Assembly: GCA_902800815.1 (NCBI GenBank) | Contig: CADCGB010000040.1 | Location: forward strand, 1-35,175 | From: Fibrobacter succinogenes | Lineage (GTDB): Bacteria; Fibrobacterota; Fibrobacteria; Fibrobacterales; Fibrobacteraceae | Length of the DNA stretch: 35,175 nt | Reading direction: 5' to 3' | Shown: positions 16,927 to 23,402 of the stretch, in pieces | Layout of the letters: each line of letters begins with the position of its first letter | Numbering within the stretch: position 1 is the first letter of the stretch | Program-made: the position numbers and the translations under genes | The notes under the pieces: generated by a model | What the model was told of the DNA's origin: nothing | Database searches by the model: none | What the model saw: only the letters and a program-made list of their open reading frames with translations

Positions 16927-18652
16927 TCCAGATACCAGATCGCTGGAAGAGCTCGCCGGAGTTCCCAATGCGGCTGAACTGGAGCAGTTGGCAAACGAGT
17001 ACTTCCCGGATTTGACGGATAGCGCTTATGCAGCCCCTGCAGCTCCTGAAGCACAGAATGCTTCTGCTGCGCAAGGCGTGAGCGTCGCTCAGGGAGCGTA
17101 TGCCCATAACCAGACTCCGGTCTTCGACTGGGAACATCCCTTTGCGACCTATGGCGACCAACCGACCTCTTCGGCACCGTTTGCCTACGGCGGCAATTCT
17201 AGCGATACATGGCTCAACTCCGTGGAAGCTCCTGCAGCTCCCGAAGCGGAATTTGTGTCGCAGTTCGGCGATGTTCCGGCGGCCCCCGCATCGGCACAGG
17301 GTTACTCCCCGAAAGTCGTGTCCAAGACGCAGGCCGCAGAACAGAGTCGCACGATCGACGCTCCGACATCGCTCGGTGGCGATTCCGTGAACAAGGCCGG
17401 CAATGCGAATGCGGGTGCCAATTCCAGGAACGAATCCATCCGCATCGGATCCAAGACGCTTGCGCAAATCCGTAGCGACTTCCCGATTCTTTCGAAGCAA
17501 GTCAACGGCCATCCGCTTGTCTGGCTCGATAACGGTGCAACGACACAGCGCCCGCAAGTAGTGATTGACCGCCTCAAGTACTACTACGAAAACGAGAACT
17601 CCAACGTGCACCGTGGTGCCCACACGCTCGCGGCTGCATCGACGGATGCCTACGAAAACGCCCGTAACATCGTGCGCGACTTTATCGGGGCTCCGTCTTC
17701 GCAGGAAATCGTTTTCGTCCGCGGTACCACCGAAGCCATTAACTTGGTTGCTAACGCTTACGTGAAGCCCACGCTCCAGCCGGGCGACGAAATCATCGTC
17801 TCCATCCTGGAACACCACGCCAACATTGTGCCGTGGCAGCTCATCGCCGAAGAAACGGGCGCCATCATCAAGGTGATTCCGTGTGATTCTACCGGCCAGC
17901 TCAAATTGCACGATTACGAGGCTCTGTTCACCAAGCGCACCAAGTTTGTTTCTGTGACGCATGTCTCGAATGTGCTCGGTACCGTAACCCCGATCGAGGA
18001 GCTCATCGCCATCGCCCACAGGCACGGTGTGAGAATCCTCATTGACGGCGCGCAGTCCATCGCGCACATTCCGGTGAATGTTTCCGCCCTCGACGCAGAC
18101 TTCTTCGTGTTCTCCGGACACAAGGTGTTTGCTCCGACCGGTATCGGTGTCGTTTACGGCAAGAAGGAATTGCTCGAAGCGGCCCGCCCGTACCACGGCG
18201 GTGGCAACATGATTGCCGACGTCACGTTCGAACGCACGATTTACAACGGAATCCCGAACAAGTTTGAAGCGGGAACCGGAAGCATCGCCGATGCTGTTGG
18301 CCTCGGTGCTGCCCTCCAGTACCTCTCCGAAATCGGGATGCCCTGCGTATTCCGCTGGGAACATGAACTGTTGCAGTATGGCCTCAAGGAACTGAAGACC
18401 GTCAAGGGACTCCACCTTGTAGGTACGGCACTCAACAAGGCATCTGCTCTGGCCTTCAAGCTCGACGGTTACTCCGACGAAGAAGTGGGCAAGAGGCTCG
18501 ACGCCTATGGTGTTGCCGTGCGTACAGGTCACCACTGCGCACAGCCGGTGCTCAGGCATTTCGGTTACGAAAGTACCGTTCGCCCGACGCTTGCGCTGTA
18601 CAACTCTCCGGACGACATCGACGCTCTCGTGATACTCTTTCAACAAATTTGA
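16913..18652 (+). CDS. Encapsulin cargo: SufS-type cysteine desulfurase with disordered targeting domain
   Basis: A 579-residue PLP enzyme converting cysteine to alanine and an enzyme-bound persulfide. The C-terminal part (about 180-579) is a class II (SufS-like) desulfurase with Lys404 in VFSGHK binding PLP and the persulfide Cys542 in RTGHHCAQP. Residues 1-175 are an Ala/Pro/Ser/Gln-rich region without predicted fold. It contains LEQLANEYF (23-31), which resembles the LARLANEFF-type motif that I recall from Family 2A cargo, and aromatic islands (PVFDWEHPFATY, TWLNSV, FVSQFG). ATG 16913 overlaps the encapsulin end by 14 bp with AGAGG upstream; a TTG at 16901 would add four residues. The shell gene directly before it and the extension make encapsulation very likely. 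Confidence 0.9.
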   Translation: MITNNPDTRSLEELAGVPNAAELEQLANEYFPDLTDSAYAAPAAPEAQNASAAQGVSVAQGAYAHNQTPVFDWEHPFATYGDQPTSSAPFAYGGNSSDTWLNSVEAPAAPEAEFVSQFGDVPAAPASAQGYSPKVVSKTQAAEQSRTIDAPTSLGGDSVNKAGNANAGANSRNESIRIGSKTLAQIRSDFPILSKQVNGHPLVWLDNGATTQRPQVVIDRLKYYYENENSNVHRGAHTLAAASTDAYENARNIVRDFIGAPSSQEIVFVRGTTEAINLVANAYVKPTLQPGDEIIVSILEHHANIVPWQLIAEETGAIIKVIPCDSTGQLKLHDYEALFTKRTKFVSVTHVSNVLGTVTPIEELIAIAHRHGVRILIDGAQSIAHIPVNVSALDADFFVFSGHKVFAPTGIGVVYGKKELLEAARPYHGGGNMIADVTFERTIYNGIPNKFEAGTGSIADAVGLGAALQYLSEIGMPCVFRWEHELLQYGLKELKTVKGLHLVGTALNKASALAFKLDGYSDEEVGKRLDAYGVAVRTGHHCAQPVLRHFGYESTVRPTLALYNSPDDIDALVILFQQI

Positions 18653-18655
18653 CTC

Positions 18656-19615
18656 ATGCACGAACTTATCCAGGAATCAGAAGTCGAAAAAGCTGTCCAG
18701 ACGATTTTTGCCGATTACAATCGCGGCAAGCATATCGACAACATTGACATCTATAATCGACCCGACCAGGCCGAGATTCAGACGATTTTGCAGAACCTGA
18801 TCCGTGTGGTTTATCCCGGACATTTCAGGGACCGCTCGCACAAGATTTACAACCCGAAGAATAGCTTCGCGGTCATTATCGAAGATACTTTTTACCACCT
18901 CCACAAGCAGGTGGCCATCGCGCTTGATTATTGCAAGCTCCGTGGTACCATGACTTCGGACGAGCGCAAGATAGAAAGCTACCGCATCTGCAAGGAATTT
19001 TTCGCGAGGATTCCTTGGATTCGCGAATGTCTTGAAACCGATTTGCATGCCGCCTATGACGGCGATCCTGCCGCTGGGTGCCTCGACGAAATCATCCTTG
19101 CGTATCCGGGCCTTATGGCGACAACGATTTTCCGCATTGCCCATGAACTTTACCTTTTGCACGTTCCGGTTCTCCCGCGGCTCATGACTGAGTATGCGCA
19201 TTCCAAGACGGGAATTGACATCCATCCGGGTGCATCCATCGGCAAGTACTTCTTTATCGATCACGGTACGGGCATTGTGATTGGTGAAACTGCGGTTATT
19301 GGCAATAACGTGAAAATTTATCAGGGCGTGACTCTCGGTGCGCTCTCGACGCGCGGGGGCCAGCGCCTCTCCGGCAAAAAACGTCATCCGACAATTCAGG
19401 ACAACGTAACCATTTACGCGAACGCATCCATTCTAGGCGGCGATACGGTTGTAGGCGAAAATGCCATTATCGGTGGCAGTGCCTTCATCACGAGTTCTGT
19501 CGCGCCCAATACCCGCGTGAGCATGAAAAGCCTCGAAATGGACTACGTTTCTACCGATAAGCAACACAAGACGGAAGAAATTACCCAGAGCGAGGAGTGG
19601 TACTACATTATATAA
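18656..19615 (+). CDS. cysE: Serine O-acetyltransferase (SrpH-like)
   Basis: Makes O-acetylserine from serine and acetyl-CoA, the carbon precursor of cysteine. The 319-residue protein has a helical N-terminal half, including PGHFRDRSHKIYNPKNSF, and a left-handed beta-helix of hexapeptide repeats from about residue 180 (GIDIHPGASIGKYFFIDHGTGIVIGETAVIG), with the catalytic His in DHGTG. The ATG lies 3 bp after the desulfurase stop without a clear Shine-Dalgarno sequence, so translational coupling is likely. The order encapsulin-desulfurase-acetyltransferase is that of Family 2A loci. No O-acetylserine sulfhydrylase (CysK) gene is visible; either it is elsewhere or another sulfhydrylase uses the product. 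Confidence 0.92.
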   Translation: MHELIQESEVEKAVQTIFADYNRGKHIDNIDIYNRPDQAEIQTILQNLIRVVYPGHFRDRSHKIYNPKNSFAVIIEDTFYHLHKQVAIALDYCKLRGTMTSDERKIESYRICKEFFARIPWIRECLETDLHAAYDGDPAAGCLDEIILAYPGLMATTIFRIAHELYLLHVPVLPRLMTEYAHSKTGIDIHPGASIGKYFFIDHGTGIVIGETAVIGNNVKIYQGVTLGALSTRGGQRLSGKKRHPTIQDNVTIYANASILGGDTVVGENAIIGGSAFITSSVAPNTRVSMKSLEMDYVSTDKQHKTEEITQSEEWYYII

Positions 19616-19634
19616 TCATAAGATGGCAACTTGC

Positions 19635-19703
19635 TATAGAAAAAACTGATAATTCAGCATAAAAACAATGTATTGGACGCGTGCGAAAACGCGTTCTATA
19701 TTT
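19635..19703 (+). promoter_or_regulatory. Shared sulfur-regulon promoter/operator, copy 6 (tusA-carrier-E1-JAMM operon)
   Basis: GATAA 19648-19652, GCATAA 19657-19662, TTGGAC 19673-19678, TATATT 19697-19702, spacer 18. The leader again has TGTACGGAG, at 19724-19732. Confidence 0.85.
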
Positions 19704-19740
19704 GGGCCAGATTAAAACAACAATGTACGGAGAAACAACA

Positions 19741-19986
19741 ATGGCAGAAATAAAAATCGACGATACCATCGACATTACCGATGTCGTGTGCCCGACTACT
19801 TTCGTGAAGGCGAAGGTCGCCCTCGAGGAACTGGAAGAAGGCCAAATCCTTTCTATCCGCCTGAACGACGGCGAACCGGTGCAGAACGTGCCGCGCAGCA
19901 TCAAGGAAGAGGGACACGAAATCTTGAAACTTGACGACAACCAGGACGGAACCTACACGCTCATCGTGAAGAAGGTCGGCGACTAA
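19741..19986 (+). CDS. TusA-family sulfurtransferase-like protein
   Basis: A small 81-residue cytoplasmic protein with the TusA/SirA fold. The persulfide-carrying Cys17 sits in DVVCPTTFVKAKVALEEL at the start of the first helix. The usual CPxP becomes CPTT, a form I associate with TusA relatives in anaerobic sulfur-assimilation clusters rather than with tRNA thiolation. ATG 19741 follows GGAG (19729-19732); an earlier GTG in frame lies on the promoter spacer and is rejected. It is the first gene of a four-gene unit with a sulfur carrier, E1 enzyme and JAMM peptidase, so it probably hands sulfur to or from that system (inference). Confidence 0.85.
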   Translation: MAEIKIDDTIDITDVVCPTTFVKAKVALEELEEGQILSIRLNDGEPVQNVPRSIKEEGHEILKLDDNQDGTYTLIVKKVGD

Positions 19987-20000
19987 CCAAGGAGTATAAA

Positions 20001-20207
20001 ATGATTATTACTGTTGCAGGAAACAAGAAAGAATACAAGGACGGCCTCACCGTCGCTGAACTGATTGAAGCCGAGAAGATTGATAACCCGCTTTACGTGA
20101 CGGTTTCCGTGAACGAGGCATTTGTCGAAGGCGGAACGTTTGACAAGGCCGTTCTCAAGGACGGTGACAGCGTCGAGTTCCTCTACTTCATGGGAGGCGG
20201 CTGCTAA
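20001..20207 (+). CDS. ThiS/HcyS-like sulfur carrier protein ending Gly-Gly-Gly-Cys
   Basis: A 68-residue beta-grasp carrier (MIITVAGNKKEYKDG... FLYFMGGGC). Such proteins are adenylated at a C-terminal Gly-Gly and converted to a thiocarboxylate that donates sulfur. Here one extra residue, Cys68, follows Gly65-67, so the carrier should be inactive until it is trimmed. In Wolinella succinogenes an analogous carrier (HcyS) has its last residue removed by the JAMM peptidase HcyD, as I recall. A JAMM gene two genes downstream (21026) fits that role. AAGGAG precedes the ATG. The stop overlaps the E1 gene start (TAATG), so carrier and E1 are coupled. A thiamine role (ThiS) is less likely since no thi gene is near. 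Confidence 0.87.
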   Translation: MIITVAGNKKEYKDGLTVAELIEAEKIDNPLYVTVSVNEAFVEGGTFDKAVLKDGDSVEFLYFMGGGC

Positions 20208-21016
20208 TGGCATTTACTAACGAACAGTTGGAGCGCTATTCCCGCCACATAATCTTGAAAGAGGTGGGTGCGAAGGGCCAGAAGAAACTCCTGAACGCGA
20301 AAGTTCTCGTGATTGGCGCGGGTGGCCTCGGTGCCCCCGTAGCCATGTACCTTGCCGCCGCCGGTGTGGGCACCATCGGTATTGCCGATGCCGACGTGGT
20401 CGACCTTTCCAATCTGCAGCGCCAGATCATTCATGCTACGGCCGATGTGGGCAAGCCCAAGGTGCAGTCCGCGAAAGAGACGATGGAAGCGATGAATCCC
20501 GACGTGAAGGTGATTACATACCACACCTTCGTGACGAGCGAGAACATCCTCGACCTTATCAAGGATTACGATTTCGTCATCGACGGAACGGACAATTTCC
20601 CGGCGAAGTTCCTCATCAATGACGCGTGCGTAATGGCGAAGAAGCCCTTCTCCCATGCGGGAATCATCCGCTTCCAGGGACAACTCATGACGTACGTTCC
20701 GGGCCAGGGCCCCTGCTACCGCTGTGTGTTCAAGGAACCCCCTCCGAAAGATGCTGTGCCGACCTGCAAGCAGGCGGGCGTGATTGGCGCTATGGGCGGC
20801 GTTATCGGTAGTCTGCAGGCGATGGAAGCCGTCAAGTACATTCTCGGCGTGGGCAATTTGCTCACGGGTTACCTGCTCACCTACAATGCGCTCACGATGG
20901 AATTCCGCAAGGTAAAGCTCCCGACGCATACCGAAGACTGCGCTGTTTGCGGCACGCACCCGACCATCACGCAGCTTATCGACTACGAGCAGGCGGTCTG
21001 CGATTTGAAACACTAG
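20207..21016 (+). CDS. ThiF/MoeB/HcyF-like E1 adenylyltransferase for the sulfur carrier
   Basis: A 269-residue enzyme that adenylates the C-terminal glycine of the carrier encoded just upstream. The nucleotide motif GAGGLGAP is at residues 37-44, with R11/R14-type arginines in LERYSRHI, DxxNLQRQ at about 67-73, zinc cysteines 170/173 and 245/248, and a candidate catalytic Cys187 in VPTCKQAGVIG. It lacks a rhodanese domain, unlike the fusion at 14357. The overlap with the carrier gene argues for a dedicated pair. The likely product is a carrier thiocarboxylate used for homocysteine or cysteine synthesis. Confidence 0.9.
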   Translation: MAFTNEQLERYSRHIILKEVGAKGQKKLLNAKVLVIGAGGLGAPVAMYLAAAGVGTIGIADADVVDLSNLQRQIIHATADVGKPKVQSAKETMEAMNPDVKVITYHTFVTSENILDLIKDYDFVIDGTDNFPAKFLINDACVMAKKPFSHAGIIRFQGQLMTYVPGQGPCYRCVFKEPPPKDAVPTCKQAGVIGAMGGVIGSLQAMEAVKYILGVGNLLTGYLLTYNALTMEFRKVKLPTHTEDCAVCGTHPTITQLIDYEQAVCDLKH

Positions 21017-21025
21017 GCGGTACGA

Positions 21026-21436
21026 ATGATCACAATCTCAAAAGACAACTACGAAAAAATCCTCGCGCATGCCCAAAAGAACCTCCCCGAAGAGGCCTGC
21101 GGGCTGATTGCGGGGCGCATCGAAGGTAGCGACAAGCATATCGAGAAGGTCTACCTGCTCACGAATATCGACCATTCGAACGAGCATTTTTCGCTGGACC
21201 CCAAGGAACAGCTTGCCGCCATCAAGGACATGCGTGCAAACGGCCTCTCGCCGCTGGGCAATTGGCATTCCCATCCGGAATCCCCTTCGCGCCCGTCGGA
21301 AGAAGACAAGCGCCTTGCCTACGATAGCAGGGCGAGCTATTTGATCCTTTCTTTACAGGACCGCGAACATCCGGTACTGAATTCTTTCCACATTGAAGGT
21401 GATATTGCCACGAACGAAGGTCTCGTAATCGGCTAA
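21026..21436 (+). CDS. JAMM/MPN+ metallopeptidase for sulfur carrier processing (second copy)
   Basis: A 136-residue JAMM peptidase with a complete active site: Glu23 (EEACG), His81 and His83 (NWHSHP), Ser91 and Asp94 (HxHx10D). It is similar in size to, but clearly different in sequence from, the copy at 13822. It is the last gene of the tusA-carrier-E1 unit, which makes the carrier's terminal Cys68 its best candidate substrate. A strong terminator follows. Confidence 0.88.
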   Translation: MITISKDNYEKILAHAQKNLPEEACGLIAGRIEGSDKHIEKVYLLTNIDHSNEHFSLDPKEQLAAIKDMRANGLSPLGNWHSHPESPSRPSEEDKRLAYDSRASYLILSLQDREHPVLNSFHIEGDIATNEGLVIG

Positions 21437-21452
21437 AGATCTCCGTACAACG

Positions 21453-21501
21453 GTGCCTCCGGGGCTTATGTGAAATTCCTGCCCTGGAGGCACTTTTTTT
21501 T
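21453..21501 (+). terminator. Rho-independent terminator ending the sulfur island
   Basis: Stem GTGCCTCCGGGGC (21453-21465) with GCCCTGGAGGCAC (21481-21493), one wobble, 15-nt loop, then T8. Confidence 0.9.
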
Positions 21502-21527
21502 GATTTTGGCGTAAAATCGCCGAAATT

Positions 21528-21578
21528 GCGTTGTTTTGGCTAACAACGCCTTTTTCTGCCCGATAGGTGAAATCGGGC
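21528..21578. repeat. Two perfect hairpins upstream of the GH8 gene
   Basis: GCGTTGTT/AACAACGC (21528-21535 with 21542-21549) is followed by CTTTTT and could be a second terminator. GCCCGAT/ATCGGGC (21558-21564 with 21572-21578) follows 9 bp later. GATAGGTGAAATC inside the second hairpin is nearly repeated as GATAGGTTAAATC at 21613-21625, ahead of the GH8 start. Confidence 0.55.
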
Positions 21579-21643
21579 CTTCCTTATTTATATTATAGCC
21601 GGGTTTGTTATGGATAGGTTAAATCAACTCTTGGGAGAACAAA

Positions 21644-23299
21644 ATGAAAAACCTATCCGTTTTTTCGGTCGTTTTGCTGTGCGCCTCTATGGCCACTGCG
21701 GCGGAAAATTCAATTTACACAGGCACATTCTTCGACGATAACGGAGCCTATTTTGGCCCCGACTGCGAAAAGGATGGCTCGCAATCTACGGGCGCCTACT
21801 ACACGGGCGATTACACGAGCCCGTTCAAGACATTTCTCGGCAAGACCGACAAGGACATACAGGACAAGATTGACGAACTCTGGAACCATTATTTCGGTGG
21901 CCAGAACGACAAGACCGTGTATTACGAAGATAACGACGGCGGTTACATTGTCGATATCAACAACAACGACATCCGTTCCGAAGGCATGAGCTACGGCATG
22001 ATGATTGCCGTGCAGACCAATCACAGGGAACAATTCGACAAACTCTGGAAATGGGCCAAGAAGCACATGTGGAAGGACCCTGCCACGGGCGGCTCCGGCT
22101 ATTTCGCCTGGCAGGCTAACCGCGACGGTTCCGTGCGCGACTGGGGCAACGCTCCCGATGGCGAAATCTACTTCATGATGTCGCTTTTGTTTGCGGCCCA
22201 CCGCTGGAACGATGAAGGCTACATGAAGGATGCGCAGAGTATCTTGAAGGCCTGCTGGAAAGGCAATGGCCAGTCCCTGTACAGCGAACAGTCCTTTATC
22301 GCGACCTTCCAGCCGTCTGACGGCAATAACACCTGGGGCGACGCCTCTTACAGCCTGCCTGCATTTGTAGACCTGTTCAGCCGCTGGTCGACTACCAACA
22401 ACGACAAGTGGAAAAAGGCGACGAAGGCTACCCGCGACCATATCTACAATTCCGCAAACCCGCAGTCGGGCCTGTGCAGTGACTACAGCAACTTCGACGG
22501 GACTCCGCATTACGCATTCAGCGACAACTCCACCAGGTACGCGTTCGATGCCATCCGCTGCCCCATGAACTACGGCATGGATAGCTACCTGTTTGGCGTG
22601 GATATGGAACGCCAGACGAAAATCGCGAAGGTGATTACCGACTTCTTCGAGAAGGACGGCTACAGGCACGGCCACTTCAACTGGGACGGCACCAGCGGAT
22701 ACGGCGATTTCACCATCGGCCAGGCGGGTGCGAATGCGGTTGCTACCTACGCCCTGCTTGAAGAAGAGGGCTACAAGGATTTGGTGAAGAAGGTGCTGCA
22801 GAAGGCCTGGGATTCCAAGCCCATTGTGGGTAGCCAGCGTTACTACGACGGCCTGGTGCATTACCTCGCCATGCTCCATCTCACCGGCAACTTCAAGATT
22901 TGGAAGAAGAAGCCCGAGATCGAGAAAAAGACGGCAGAGGGTGAATACAACGGCGTAAGTTATGAAAACGACACCACGTTCCACGCGTTTGAATCGTGCA
23001 AGCTCTACGAGGTGGCGGTGACTGCGAAGAAGGCTGCTCCGGGTCCGGACACTTCGCTTGTCGACCCGGATGCAATCGCAAATGCACTTAACTTTAATAC
23101 TGACATAAAGATACGTGCACATGCAAATTCCATCTTTATTGAGAATGCGCCTGCCGGTTCCAGGTTCACGGTTTCCGACCTCAACGGCCGCGTGCTGATG
23201 AAGTCGAGGACGCAGTCTGCGATGCACGAGGTGCGTGTTGAAAGCAGGGGAGCACTGCTCGTGATTGTCGGGAACAAGGCATACAAGGTAATGAAATGA
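21644..23299 (+). CDS. Secreted glycoside hydrolase family 8 enzyme with C-terminal sorting-like tail
   Basis: A 551-residue secreted hydrolase. A signal peptide occupies about residues 1-20. A GH8 (alpha/alpha)6-barrel (about 50-430) carries the catalytic acid Glu113 in RSEGMSYGMM and a conserved Asp172 in APDGEIYFMM. GH8 members cleave xylan, cellulose, chitosan or xylo-oligosaccharides from the reducing end. A xylanolytic role suits a plant-fibre degrader, but substrate choice cannot be read off. After a linker, the last 65 residues (from IKIRAHANSIFIENAPAGS, with VSDLNGRVLMK) look like the beta-rich tail used for type IX-like secretion in Fibrobacter and Bacteroidota. GGGAG precedes the ATG, and a terminator follows, so it is monocistronic. 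Confidence 0.88.
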   Translation: MKNLSVFSVVLLCASMATAAENSIYTGTFFDDNGAYFGPDCEKDGSQSTGAYYTGDYTSPFKTFLGKTDKDIQDKIDELWNHYFGGQNDKTVYYEDNDGGYIVDINNNDIRSEGMSYGMMIAVQTNHREQFDKLWKWAKKHMWKDPATGGSGYFAWQANRDGSVRDWGNAPDGEIYFMMSLLFAAHRWNDEGYMKDAQSILKACWKGNGQSLYSEQSFIATFQPSDGNNTWGDASYSLPAFVDLFSRWSTTNNDKWKKATKATRDHIYNSANPQSGLCSDYSNFDGTPHYAFSDNSTRYAFDAIRCPMNYGMDSYLFGVDMERQTKIAKVITDFFEKDGYRHGHFNWDGTSGYGDFTIGQAGANAVATYALLEEEGYKDLVKKVLQKAWDSKPIVGSQRYYDGLVHYLAMLHLTGNFKIWKKKPEIEKKTAEGEYNGVSYENDTTFHAFESCKLYEVAVTAKKAAPGPDTSLVDPDAIANALNFNTDIKIRAHANSIFIENAPAGSRFTVSDLNGRVLMKSRTQSAMHEVRVESRGALLVIVGNKAYKVMK

Positions 23300-23324
23300 T
23301 TTTCTTGACCATGTAGTTTTGCAT

Positions 23325-23359
23325 CGGGGCGAACGAAATGTTCGTCCCGAAATTTTTTT
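23325..23359 (+). terminator. Rho-independent terminator after GH8 gene
   Basis: Stem CGGGGCGAAC (23325-23334) with GTTCGTCCCG (23340-23349), one wobble, loop GAAAT, then AA and a T run. Confidence 0.88.
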
Positions 23360-23402
23360 ATTTTTGGGACGTTGAATTTTAATTTTGAATCGGTAGAAAA
23401 AG

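Noticed and set aside
20001..20207. Thiamine (ThiS) or molybdopterin (MoaD) role for the small carrier
   Set aside because: No thi, moa or mog genes are in the window and the unit carries the sulfur-regulon promoter.
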